From positions 1,054,001 to 1,118,000 of the forward strand of contig NC_013922.1 in the NCBI RefSeq assembly GCF_000025625.1: a stretch of DNA of 64,000 bases, written 5' to 3'. The notes beneath the pieces were generated by a model, which saw nothing but the letters and a program-made list of their open reading frames with translations, was not told the origin of the DNA and made no database searches. Source of the stretch: Natrialba magadii ATCC 43099. Its GTDB lineage: Archaea; Halobacteriota; Halobacteria; Halobacteriales; Natrialbaceae. A program made the position numbers and the translations under genes. Positions 1 through 8,302 of the stretch are shown here, one piece after another (position 1 is the first letter of the stretch; each line of letters opens with the position of its first letter).

Positions 1-449
1 AACTCTCCTCGCGCGAACTCACGACCGTACTCGAGGAGCAGTACGACATCGACGTCTCTCACGTCACCGTCAGCGAGTCCATTCGCCGGATGCGTGACGA
101 GGGCGTGTTCCGTGAGGCAATCATCCCGAACGAGGAGTACTACATTTTTGCGCTCTTCGAGTTCAAGTTCAACGCGGAGAACTTCGCTGACCGCTGGCGG
201 GACGCGATGGAGCACATCAAGCAGGACAAGCACACGCTGTTTTTCTTCCTCTCGGACGGCGAGTACCAGTGGAAGACGGTGATGATGTTCCGCAACCGCG
301 AGGAGGTCTCGCGGTGGATTCACGACTGTTACACGGAGTACGGTGATGTAATCGCGAACGTGCGCAACTCGGCGGTGCACAACGTCCTCAAGTTCAAGAC
401 GGATCCGCGAATCTACGAGGATCTGGGAGAGGAGCGAGCTGACGAGTAA
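1..449 (+). CDS. Winged-helix DNA-binding protein, 5'-truncated
   Basis: The reading frame is open from base 3, so the true start lies before the window. The visible N-terminal part (LTTVLEEQYDIDVSHVTVSE, then SIRRMRDEG) has the look of a winged helix-turn-helix with its recognition helix, and it is followed by about 110 residues rich in aromatic and acidic residues (FALFEFKFNAENF, FFFLSDGEYQWK). That arrangement suits a haloarchaeal one-component regulator with an Lrp/AsnC-like effector part, but I cannot name the ligand. It ends 15 bases before the convergent fatty-acid gene. The family assignment is inference from the HTH only. Confidence 0.7.
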   Translation, partial: LSSRELTTVLEEQYDIDVSHVTVSESIRRMRDEGVFREAIIPNEEYYIFALFEFKFNAENFADRWRDAMEHIKQDKHTLFFFLSDGEYQWKTVMMFRNREEVSRWIHDCYTEYGDVIANVRNSAVHNVLKFKTDPRIYEDLGEERADE

Positions 450-464
450 CAAGTAACGAGTCCG

Positions 465-2423
465 TTACTTTCCGTCGAACTCAGGCTCGCGATCCTCCGC
501 GAACGCAGCCGTCCCCTCACGCATGTCCTCGGTCGTAAACAGGAGTCCAAAGCCCTGGCTCTCCATCGCGAGCGCAGCCTCCAGACTCGCGTCCTGGCCC
601 TCGTTCATCACCTTCTTTGCGACCTTGAGGCCGATCGGCGGGCCGGTTCGCAAGTCGTCGAGGAACTCGCCGACCACGTCGTCGAACTCCTCGCGAGCGA
701 CCGCGCGGTTGACCAGCCCCCACTGCTCGGCGCGGTCGGCGTCGATGTGGTTCCCACGGAAGACGAGTTCCTTTGCCCGCGTTTCGCCGAGTACGCGCAT
801 AAGGCGCTGCGTGCCGCCCCCGCCGGGAATCAGTCCGAGACCAATCTCTGGCGCGCCGAACGACGAGCGCTCGGTCGCAAGGCGCAGGTCACAGGCAAGT
901 GCGAGCTCGAGTCCAGCCCCAAGGCAGTAGCCGTCGATCTTGGCCACGACGGGCCGCGGGAAGTCGTTGACCGTCTCGAAGGCGGGCGTCACGTCCATCA
1001 TGTCAGTTGGCTCCGTCCCGCCGAAGCCACCGATGTCCGCACCGGCGCTGAACGCGCGGTCGCCGACGCCCTCGATGGTGACACAGCGCACGTCGTCGGT
1101 GTCGACCGTCGAGAACAGGTCGTCGACCTCCTCGAGTAGGTCGCCTGAGATGGCGTTCATCCGGGAGGGGCGGTCGAGTTCGAGTGCGAGCACGCCGTCC
1201 GCGAGGTCGACATTGATGTTGTGGTACGAATCCAGCGCGCCGTCGTCGGTGTCGTACTCGTAGAAGCCCTGTCCGGCGTCTTCGCCGGTTTTGTCCTCCT
1301 CGACGAGGTCCTCGAGATAGGAGTGTGGTTCGAATCGGTCTGCGCCGGTCTCCTCGTGGAGCGTTTCGAGTTTCCCGAGAACGGTGTCCAGTCCGATCTT
1401 GTCCGCGCGGCGGCAGATCCCCTCAGGGAAGCCAAGGCCAAGCTGGACGCCGGTGTCGACCTCCTCGGGTTTGGCGACGCCCTCGCCGACGAGGAACGCG
1501 GCGCGGTTGACCATGCGCGCTTCGACGCGGAGCCAGTCGAAGTCGCCCGCGTCCTCGGGCTGGTAGTCCGCGCCGTCGCCGTTTGCGTAGTCGTAGAATC
1601 CCTTCCCGGTCTTCTGGCCGAGTTCCTCGGCCTCGACTTTCTCCTCGGTGATCGGCGGGATCGGGCTTCCGCCCTCCTTGCGGACGTGGTAACCCACGTC
1701 GATCCCGGTCAGGTCAGCGAGTTCGAACGGTCCCATCGGGTAGCCGCGCTCGTGAGCCATCGTGGCGTCGGCCCCTCGGATGGTCGCCTCGCCCTCCGAG
1801 ACCATGAACGCGGGCTCGCCGCCGAACGGACCGACGATGGTGTTGACGACGAAACCGCGGACGTCCTTGCGGACGTAGATCGGCGTCTTGTCGATCGACT
1901 CGACCCACTCGTAGCCGGCGTCAGCGACCTCGTCCGTCGTCTCCTGACCGTAGATGACCTCGACCAGGTCCATTTTCACCGGCGGATTGAAGAAGTGCAG
2001 GCCAAGCACGCGCTCGGGTGTGTCGAGGACTTCCGCGATGTCCGAAATCGGCAGGCTGGAAGTGTTCGTCGCGAGCAGCGTGTCTTCCGTCGTGAACTCC
2101 TCCAGATCGCTGAAGATGTCGTGTTTCAGTTCGAGATTTTCGGGTGCGGCCTCGATGACGAGATCCGCGTCGGCGACTGCCTCCTTCAGGTCAGTCGTCG
2201 TGTCGATCCGGCCGAGGACGGTGTCGGCCGACTCGGCGAGCAGGTCCTTCTCCTCGAGTTTCTCGAGGCTCCAGGCGATCTGCTCGTAGCCGTCGTCGAC
2301 GAGGTCCTGCTCGATGTCGCGCATCGTGACCTCGTAGCCGCCCATGGCGGTGACTTCGGTGATGCCGTGTCCCATGTTCCCCGCGCCGAGGACGGTGACG
2401 CGGTCGATGCTGTCGAATGACAT
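465..2423 (-). CDS. Bifunctional 3-hydroxyacyl-CoA dehydrogenase / enoyl-CoA hydratase
   Basis: Catalyses two beta-oxidation steps: hydration of enoyl-CoA and NAD-dependent oxidation of 3-hydroxyacyl-CoA. The start is placed at MSFDSIDRV because the Rossmann motif VLGAGNMGHG follows at once; the open frame extends 17 codons further upstream. The dehydrogenase part comes first, with the catalytic-region motif LHFFNPP and two C-terminal-domain signatures (TGKGFYDY and GQGFYEY). The crotonase domain forms the last ~250 residues, with FSAGADIGGF and CLGAGLELALACDLRLA contributing the oxyanion hole. This order, dehydrogenase then hydratase, is the archaeal arrangement and the reverse of bacterial FadB. 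At 652 aa it is full length. It is probably cytosolic fatty-acid degradation or hydroxybutyrate metabolism. The adjacent kinase-like gene is on the same strand. Confidence 0.93.
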   Translation of the reverse strand: MSFDSIDRVTVLGAGNMGHGITEVTAMGGYEVTMRDIEQDLVDDGYEQIAWSLEKLEEKDLLAESADTVLGRIDTTTDLKEAVADADLVIEAAPENLELKHDIFSDLEEFTTEDTLLATNTSSLPISDIAEVLDTPERVLGLHFFNPPVKMDLVEVIYGQETTDEVADAGYEWVESIDKTPIYVRKDVRGFVVNTIVGPFGGEPAFMVSEGEATIRGADATMAHERGYPMGPFELADLTGIDVGYHVRKEGGSPIPPITEEKVEAEELGQKTGKGFYDYANGDGADYQPEDAGDFDWLRVEARMVNRAAFLVGEGVAKPEEVDTGVQLGLGFPEGICRRADKIGLDTVLGKLETLHEETGADRFEPHSYLEDLVEEDKTGEDAGQGFYEYDTDDGALDSYHNINVDLADGVLALELDRPSRMNAISGDLLEEVDDLFSTVDTDDVRCVTIEGVGDRAFSAGADIGGFGGTEPTDMMDVTPAFETVNDFPRPVVAKIDGYCLGAGLELALACDLRLATERSSFGAPEIGLGLIPGGGGTQRLMRVLGETRAKELVFRGNHIDADRAEQWGLVNRAVAREEFDDVVGEFLDDLRTGPPIGLKVAKKVMNEGQDASLEAALAMESQGFGLLFTTEDMREGTAAFAEDREPEFDGK

Positions 2424-2576
2424 ACGCGATTCGTCGACCGGGAGTGCCTTAACTCCACCGGCGAAAGTTACCATCGTTAAGTCCGGGGAGTCCAGTGTAA
2501 CAGCTGTTCGCTGTCGGCGCGCTTGTGTGAACTTGAGTAAGACTGCTCTGGGATGACGGGCTGATCGACGGCGCGG

Positions 2577-3638
2577 TCAGAGCGGTTCCTCTCCGTCGAT
2601 GATTCGCTGTGCGCGCGCGGCGAGTGCGGGAACGCGGTCTTCCATCTTCGGGTACATCGGATCGTCGCTGTTTCCTTCGAGGAACCGCCGGAAGAACATC
2701 TCGCCGAGGCCGGCGAGCTTGTACACCGCGAGTGCACGGTAGAAGCGCTCGTGTTCGAACTCGAAGCCGGTTTGAGCCTCCCAGCGGTCGACGAGTTCGC
2801 GGCGTGTCGAGTACCCCTCACGTTCCATGAATCGGGTCGTCAACTCCGGAATCGCCGGCTCGGGATCCTTCGCGTCCCGCCAGTAGGAGAGCATCCAGCC
2901 AAGGTCGGCCCGTGGATCACCGAGCGTCGCCATCTCCCAGTCGAAGACGCCGATCAGCTCCGGCAAGTCGCCGGGACCGAACATCACGTTGTCGAGTTTG
3001 TAATCGCCGTGGACGAGCGTGTGCGGGTGCTCGTCGGGCGCGTTCTCCTGGAGCCACGAGCCGACCTCGTAGAGGGCCGGCACCTCGCGCTCCTCGGCCG
3101 TCACCTCGAAGGCCCACATCAGTTGCTGGCCCCAACGTTCGACCTGCCGGTCGGTGTAGCCCGGTGGATAACCGAACTCCTCGAGACCGACGCCCTCGTA
3201 GTCAACGGCGTGGATCGACGCCAGCGTGTCGACAAGTTCCTCACCGATCCGTGCTCGCCTGTCGGGGTCGGCGAACCGCTCCGGTTCGCCCGCCCGGAGC
3301 ACGTCGCCCTCGAGTTGGTCCATGACGTAGAAGTCGCTCCCGATGACGTCGTGGTCGTCACAGGCGAGCAACGGTTCGGGAACGGGCACGTCGGTGTCGA
3401 CGAGGGCGTTCGTGACGCGATACTCCCGGAGGACATCGTGTGCGGTGTCAGCGGTTTCGCCCGGTGGCGGCCGGCGGATGACGAGATCGCGGTCGCCCCA
3501 GGTGACGAACAGCGTTTCGTTCGAGTGGCCCTCCTGGTGTCGCTCGACCGCGTAGTCGTCGACCTCGCCGAGGTGCTCCGTGAGGTAGGCCGCCAGTGCG
3601 TTCTCGTCGACGAGTCGCTCGTAGTAGTTCTCGCTCAT
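2577..3638 (-). CDS. APH-family phosphotransferase (ACAD10/11-like kinase)
   Basis: This is an aminoglycoside-phosphotransferase/choline-kinase fold protein of 353 aa. The start chosen is MSENYYERLVDE; a longer frame exists upstream, but its composition is not haloarchaeal. Visible motifs are the catalytic loop LVHGDYKLDNVMF (HGDxxxxN) and the metal-binding DWEMATLGDPRADLGW. An N-lobe nucleotide-binding region includes GHSNETLFVTWGDRDLVIRR. Proteins of this subgroup occur beside acyl-CoA dehydrogenases and other beta-oxidation genes, and in animals the homologous domain of ACAD10/11 phosphorylates 4-hydroxyacyl-CoAs. The neighbouring dehydrogenase/hydratase fusion fits such a role in acyl-CoA catabolism, which is inference here. 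Confidence 0.85.
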   Translation of the reverse strand: MSENYYERLVDENALAAYLTEHLGEVDDYAVERHQEGHSNETLFVTWGDRDLVIRRPPPGETADTAHDVLREYRVTNALVDTDVPVPEPLLACDDHDVIGSDFYVMDQLEGDVLRAGEPERFADPDRRARIGEELVDTLASIHAVDYEGVGLEEFGYPPGYTDRQVERWGQQLMWAFEVTAEEREVPALYEVGSWLQENAPDEHPHTLVHGDYKLDNVMFGPGDLPELIGVFDWEMATLGDPRADLGWMLSYWRDAKDPEPAIPELTTRFMEREGYSTRRELVDRWEAQTGFEFEHERFYRALAVYKLAGLGEMFFRRFLEGNSDDPMYPKMEDRVPALAARAQRIIDGEEPL

Positions 3639-4381
3639 GATGTGCAGGTAGGTGTCTTGGCGCGATGGCCGCTCAGCACGGTCGTCTCCGTTGGATCCCG
3701 GTTCACAAATGCCATGGATATGTACGGTACTACCTCCACTCTCCTTAACGAAAATAGTTACGACGAGAATTTGCCTTACAATGTTTATGGTGGGGTGGGG
3801 CGTGAGATCACGACAACGATCGGGCACGCAAACTCACCGAGACATCCGTGAATTCGTCGACGGGGAGCCCAACTCCGTCGGCGCGAGCGACCTGGGTTGG
3901 GCGACTTCGGCTTGATCAGTCATCAAATAGTGGTTAGTCGCATCACTGCTCAGACCGAGAGAGCGGCTAAAGAACAGTTACGAAATCATATAAACACAGT
4001 ATAATGACTGAAACACGATATATTCTGGATAGGGCTGGTCGACAAGCGTACCTCTGACCGAAAATCGCCACCAAACCGCTTGAAATACAGATTTCGCCCG
4101 ACGGCAATTTGATGTCCCTCGCTTGTTTAGAAACGATGCAATTGAAACGCTGTGCAATCAAAGAATGCAAAACAGAGAGGTAAAGACGTTTGTTGCCACG
4201 CTTTCTCTGATAAGTGCCCGGGAATCGCTGTACGCCTTTCTTACTAGACTAACATAATAATGTTCGATATTACATCTCTGGCTTCGACTATCGACTGTCT
4301 CGGTCCCGACCAGCGGGGTGTAGCCGGCGGTCTGCTCGCACCCCGTCGTTCGAACGCCGATTCGATCGGGCCCGAATCGAT
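3639..4381. other. 743-bp intergenic region, A/T-rich, no convincing gene
   Basis: This gap separates the phosphotransferase start (minus strand) from the cydB stop (minus strand). It is clearly more A/T-rich than its surroundings, especially 3700-3800 and 3960-4270. The short frames in it have odd composition (Cys, Ser and Arg rich, few acidic residues) and look like chance. The right-hand edge must hold the cydB terminator, the left-hand edge the phosphotransferase promoter. I see no repeat or RNA gene in it. Confidence 0.5.
4358..4379 (-). terminator. Possible hairpin after cydB
   Basis: Two base pairs past the cydB stop codon the inverted repeat CGATTCG ... CGAATCG with an 8-base loop could form a small stem. 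There is no obvious U-run on the minus-strand transcript, so this is a weak candidate for a 3'-end structure. Confidence 0.25.
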
Positions 4382-5377
4382 TTACCCGTAACTCTGTTCG
4401 GGCGTCGCCGGTCCGCTGAAGAGGGAGTACAGAAACAGGAAGTAGCCAACGATGATCGGCATGAAGATGGCCGCAAAGATCGTCGTCATGTTGAGCGGGA
4501 GCGGAGAGACGACGGCATCACGGACCGAGAGTCCGGCTGCGGGATCGATCGCAGGGTAGAGCAGCGTTCCGACGAAGACGACGAACGCGGCCGCGAGTCC
4601 TGCCGCTCCGAGAAACGCCGCGTGGTAGCGCTCGCGGAACGCGGCGAAGACGGTGGCAATCGAAAACACGACCGTGGCGACAACGATCGCTGCAGTCGAC
4701 GCCGACAGCAATACGGTGTGGAGGCCAGGGTACTGGACGAACAGCGTGATCGCCGTCAGTACGAACAGGCCGACGTAAATTCCCGTTGCTTGACGCCCAC
4801 GTCGCGTGACGTGATCACGGAGTTCCCCCCGCGTTTTGACGCCGAGAAACGCTGCACCGAGAACGATCGAGAGCGCGACGACCGTCACGCCGACGACGAG
4901 TGGGGCGATCGCCAGCGCGGAGGCCTCGCCAAGCACCCAACTCGCGACGAACACGCCGAGCAAGAAGGGTGACGCGATGCTCCCGGCAACGAAACAGGCA
5001 TCCCAGAAGCGAACCCACTCCTCGTCGTCGCGTTCCTCCCGGAGTTTCGATCCCAGTCCGCGCAGGGAAAGCGCCAGCAAGATCGCAAACACCAGCAGGT
5101 AGTGACGCGACAGAATGTTGGCGTAGACCGCGGGAAAGCCGGCGAACAGCACCGTCCCGAACAGGACGAGCCAGACTTCGTTGGCCTTCCACAGCGGGCC
5201 GAAAGCCGCGAGCAGCACCTCTCGGTCCGACTCGTCAGCCTCGGCAAACAGGATGCCGAGCCCGAAGTCGAAGCCGTCTAGCAGGAGGTACACGCCGAGC
5301 GCGAAGACGACCAGCCCGAACCATACCTCTGGCAACGACTCGATCATGTACGACGAGTCCGAGAGTATCTCAGTCAT
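4382..5377 (-). CDS. cydB: Cytochrome bd ubiquinol oxidase subunit II
   Basis: Membrane subunit of the high-affinity terminal quinol oxidase that reduces O2 to water. The 331-aa protein has about eight or nine hydrophobic segments and the family's N-terminal signature YLLLDGFDFGLGILF, then GPLWKANEVWLVLFG, both near-diagnostic for CydB. Its start codon lies inside the end of cydA (8-base overlap), so the two are translationally coupled in one operon, cydA first. The C terminus is ordinary. A bd oxidase would let the cell respire at low oxygen or in the presence of sulfide, which inhibits haem-copper oxidases; that is of interest given the sulfide-oxidation genes a few kilobases away. Confidence 0.96.
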   Translation of the reverse strand: MTEILSDSSYMIESLPEVWFGLVVFALGVYLLLDGFDFGLGILFAEADESDREVLLAAFGPLWKANEVWLVLFGTVLFAGFPAVYANILSRHYLLVFAILLALSLRGLGSKLREERDDEEWVRFWDACFVAGSIASPFLLGVFVASWVLGEASALAIAPLVVGVTVVALSIVLGAAFLGVKTRGELRDHVTRRGRQATGIYVGLFVLTAITLFVQYPGLHTVLLSASTAAIVVATVVFSIATVFAAFRERYHAAFLGAAGLAAAFVVFVGTLLYPAIDPAAGLSVRDAVVSPLPLNMTTIFAAIFMPIIVGYFLFLYSLFSGPATPEQSYG

Positions 5378-6842
5378 CGGCGGTCACCCCCGGTGAGTCT
5401 GGGCGATTGTCCTCTTCGATCCCAACCTCGTGTCGGGACGCTTCCTCGTCCACGATCCGTTTCAGGACGTACAGGAAGACGCTGAACAGCAGTACGTAAC
5501 CGATCACGAACGCGATCAGTGTCAGCGTCGCCTCCGTGCCTGAAAGCGGCGGTGAGACCCCCTCTGCGGTCGTGAGCACGTCCTGTATGATCCAGGGCTG
5601 GCGACCGATCTCGGCGACGTACCAGCCGGTGATCAGGGCGATGAACCCGAGTGGTGAAGAGACCATCAGCGCCTTCAGGAGCCGATCATCGTCGGCGAGC
5701 CCACCGCGCCAGAGCCGGTAGGTCCCCCAGGCCCCGAGCGCGATGAACCAGAAGCCAAGTCCGACCATGACCCGGAACGACCAGAACACCCAGGCGACGG
5801 GCGGTGACTCGTACTCGAAGTCGTTGAGCCCGGTGATCTCGGCGGTCGGATCACCCTCCGCCAGGAACGACGCCAGGTGCGGGATACTGATCGTATAGAG
5901 ATTATCCGCTCGCGGATCAGTAATCGACTCAAGTTCAGTTGGAATCGCGATCAGGTGGAGGTCGGCCTGACCGGTCTCGTAGTGGGCCTCCATGGCGGCA
6001 AACTTGTGGGGTTGGGTTTCGGCGACGTGACGGCCGTACATGTCGCCGTGGATGGCCTGGAACGCCGATGTCAGGAGCAAGACGACGACGGTAACGCGGA
6101 GGGCGGTCTTCCAGACCTCGCTGTCGCGGTTCTTCCAGACGAAGTAGGCGGCGATGCCAGCGATCAGCAGGGTCACCGAGATGACCGCGGCATTTTGCAT
6201 GTGGACGTACATCCAGGGGAATCGTGGATTGAAAAACGCCGCCATCGGATCGGTAAGCTGGGCGATCGGGAGGCCGTCTTCCATCACGACCTCGTACCCG
6301 CGTGGCGTCTGCATCCAGGAGTTGACGACGAGAATCCAGAACGCAGAGAGCCAGGCACCGAGTGCGACCATGAACGACGAGAGCGCGTAGAACCAGTCGG
6401 AGACGCGCTCACGGCCGAACAGTAAGACGCCAAGAAAGACGGCCTCCATCATGAACGCCATCTTGGCCTCGAAGGAAAGCGGGCCGCCGATCAGTTCGCC
6501 GGCGGTCTGTGAGAACGCCGCGAAGTTCGTCCCGAACATGAAGCCCATCGGGATGCCGGTGACGGTTCCCATAATGAATCCGACGGCGAAAATTTTCGTC
6601 CAGAACTTTCTGAGACGCGCGTAGCGTTGCTTTCCCGTCCGAACCTCCTGGACGGTGAAATAGACGAGAAACGGTGCGAGTCCGACCGAGAGTGCAGCGA
6701 AGATGATATGGATCGTAATCGTCCAGCCGAACTGGATCCGGCTGGCGAGTTCCGGCGTGAGAAACGCCAGTATCGGCCAGATCTCGGTCGTTAAAACCGT
6801 AAGTACGGCGTCGGTTGCCGACGTCGGTTGGCTAGCGTGCAT
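5370..6842 (-). CDS. cydA: Cytochrome bd ubiquinol oxidase subunit I
   Basis: Haem-bearing catalytic subunit (490 aa) of cytochrome bd. Family features visible: an early haem-ligand His in FGWTITIHIIFAALSVG (about residue 45), the acidic pair in SFEAKMAFMMEAVFLG (E125, E133) on the proton path, NSWMQTPRG at about 174-182, and GWYVAEIGRQPWII near the C terminus. The quinol-binding loop is of the short type. Start at the ATG giving MHASQPTSATDA; this leaves a ~30-residue extension before the first membrane helix, so a slightly later start is possible. It is the first gene of cydAB; regulatory candidates lie ~100-140 bases upstream. Confidence 0.96.
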   Translation of the reverse strand: MHASQPTSATDAVLTVLTTEIWPILAFLTPELASRIQFGWTITIHIIFAALSVGLAPFLVYFTVQEVRTGKQRYARLRKFWTKIFAVGFIMGTVTGIPMGFMFGTNFAAFSQTAGELIGGPLSFEAKMAFMMEAVFLGVLLFGRERVSDWFYALSSFMVALGAWLSAFWILVVNSWMQTPRGYEVVMEDGLPIAQLTDPMAAFFNPRFPWMYVHMQNAAVISVTLLIAGIAAYFVWKNRDSEVWKTALRVTVVVLLLTSAFQAIHGDMYGRHVAETQPHKFAAMEAHYETGQADLHLIAIPTELESITDPRADNLYTISIPHLASFLAEGDPTAEITGLNDFEYESPPVAWVFWSFRVMVGLGFWFIALGAWGTYRLWRGGLADDDRLLKALMVSSPLGFIALITGWYVAEIGRQPWIIQDVLTTAEGVSPPLSGTEATLTLIAFVIGYVLLFSVFLYVLKRIVDEEASRHEVGIEEDNRPDSPGVTADD

Positions 6843-6938
6843 ATGGTGTCACTCGATATCCGTGCGTAGCGGTTCAGCCATGGTAAGTAATTCTTCGTCT
6901 ATGTCCAAGTTTCGATACCCAAACCACGCTAATCATTC

Positions 6939-6982
6939 GGATAAAAGCACATTCGATTGCCGAACCACAACCTAGTGTTGTG
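6939..6982 (-). promoter_or_regulatory. Candidate cydAB promoter with operator-like inverted repeat
   Basis: Read on the minus strand, a TATA-like GCTTTTATCC sits at 6948-6939, about 100 bases before the cydA ATG, which would give a leader of roughly 75 nt. Just upstream of it (6966-6982) is CACAAC-N5-GTTGTG, a 6-bp inverted repeat at a position typical for an archaeal activator. Inference; no mapped transcript. Confidence 0.35.
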
Positions 6983-7092
6983 AAATTTTGGTAATTATAG
7001 CGGAGAATGAACCACGATGTGACGATACCGATCAGACAGCCGCCTCAGAGTTGATCTGCGGGTGTATCGACGATGAAACAACAGGGACAGCT

Positions 7093-7193
7093 ATTCGCGG
7101 TCTGGGCACGCGTTGGCCATTCGCGGTCTGGGTACGCGTTGGCCATTCGCGGTCTGGGCACGCGTTGGCCATTCGCGGTCTGGGTACGCGTTG
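7093..7193. repeat. Tandem 26-bp repeat, four copies, between regulator and cydA
   Basis: Copies begin at 7093, 7119, 7145 and 7171; the fourth lacks its last three bases. Copies 1 and 3 carry GGGCACG, copies 2 and 4 carry GGGTACG, so the array looks like a 52-bp unit that duplicated. Each unit contains the palindromes ACGCGT and, in the complete copies, TGGCCA. The period is not a multiple of three and no gene spans it. It lies 66 bases past the stop of the Bat-type regulator and 250 bases upstream of cydA. Confidence 0.95.
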
Positions 7194-7258
7194 TGGCAGC
7201 GACGTCGACTCCGAACGGGGACCGATAACTGTTCTGAGCAGGGTCGCGAAGACGAACG

Positions 7259-8023
7259 TCAACTTCCCAGAGCGTCGTCAGTCTCGGCATCGGTATACCG
7301 GCCCAGATACCGCTTGACAAGTTTCGACTCGGCCATCCGAAGTCGATAGGAGAGCGTCGACTTCGGGATATCGAGTTCGGCCGAAAGCTCCCCAACCGTG
7401 ACTTCACGGGGCCGTTCGTAGTACCCACGTGCAGCCGCCTGTGCGACTGCCTCTCGTTGTGACCCGGTCAACTCGTCATCGACGAACGCGTCTCCGTGCC
7501 ACTCGGTCGCTTCTCCGAGCTGTCCAGCCTCGACGGTGACACCGTTCCTGCAGGCCGTTTCGATGTGTTCGAACAGCTCACCGACCGCTTCGTCGGACCG
7601 CATCAGGAGCCGCCACCGTTCCCGACCATCGTGCTGTCTTCGCTCGATAATCGTTCCCCGCTGGAGGTGTTCCGAGGCGATATTGTAGACTGACTGACAG
7701 TCGCAGATGTCTTCGACGTAGACGTATATTAGCCGCTGTCTCGGTGCACACTCGAGGCGATAGGAGGTACTCGTCCCACAACATCGATCCGTTCCGATTG
7801 CTCGCGGGAGATAATCACGGTCCTCGAGGACCGTCTGGAGGCGGTCGGCCACTTCCGGTGGGCCCCTGAGCTGGACGAGTCGCACGAACGACGTCCGACC
7901 GGTCGTGACGTCGATCGTTAGTGCTTCGAGATTCGGGTGGCTGTGATACATGTCTGCCACCGGGTCTTCGCCTTCGTCGTACGTCAGCGTGAACGTGAAC
8001 TCGCGAAGACGATCCGTCTTCAT
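7259..8023 (-). CDS. Bat-type (HTH_10) transcriptional regulator with cysteine cluster
   Basis: 254-aa haloarchaeal one-component regulator. The C-terminal HTH_10 domain of the bacterio-opsin-activator family is clear (about residues 185-243: LTGSQREAVAQAAARGYYE, then VGELSAELDIPKSTLSYRLR). The N-terminal ~180 residues form a sensor region with a striking cysteine set: C81-C82, C92, C107, C109 (DRCCG, LECAP, DICDC), plus C158. Such a cluster could bind a metal or sense redox state, oxygen or sulfur species. It is transcribed toward cydAB, so control of the bd oxidase is a reasonable inference; the 26-bp repeat lies between. The divergent neighbour is a Usp gene. No PAS or GAF domain is evident. 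Confidence 0.85.
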   Translation of the reverse strand: MKTDRLREFTFTLTYDEGEDPVADMYHSHPNLEALTIDVTTGRTSFVRLVQLRGPPEVADRLQTVLEDRDYLPRAIGTDRCCGTSTSYRLECAPRQRLIYVYVEDICDCQSVYNIASEHLQRGTIIERRQHDGRERWRLLMRSDEAVGELFEHIETACRNGVTVEAGQLGEATEWHGDAFVDDELTGSQREAVAQAAARGYYERPREVTVGELSAELDIPKSTLSYRLRMAESKLVKRYLGRYTDAETDDALGS

Positions 8024-8302
8024 CGTTCTGGACAGAGAGCCCGTAGTACAGTCTGGACCCGATTCGGCGTCGGTCGTGACGGGTGGTCAGACCGGCTGTC
8101 GGGCGTAACGGTAGTGATCATACAGGTTGTGGCTAGGGAGTTGCGACGCCTAAAGGAGTCGAACGGGACGATTTTCGGTCAATTGCGGAGTGGATCGTCG
8201 AGTAGCGGAAAATGTTGACGGAAGGATGGGCGACGATCGACCAGGGTCGCTCTAGATGCGTGAACCATCACAAATAGGTAGTGCCCGAGCCGAGTAGAAC
8301 GT

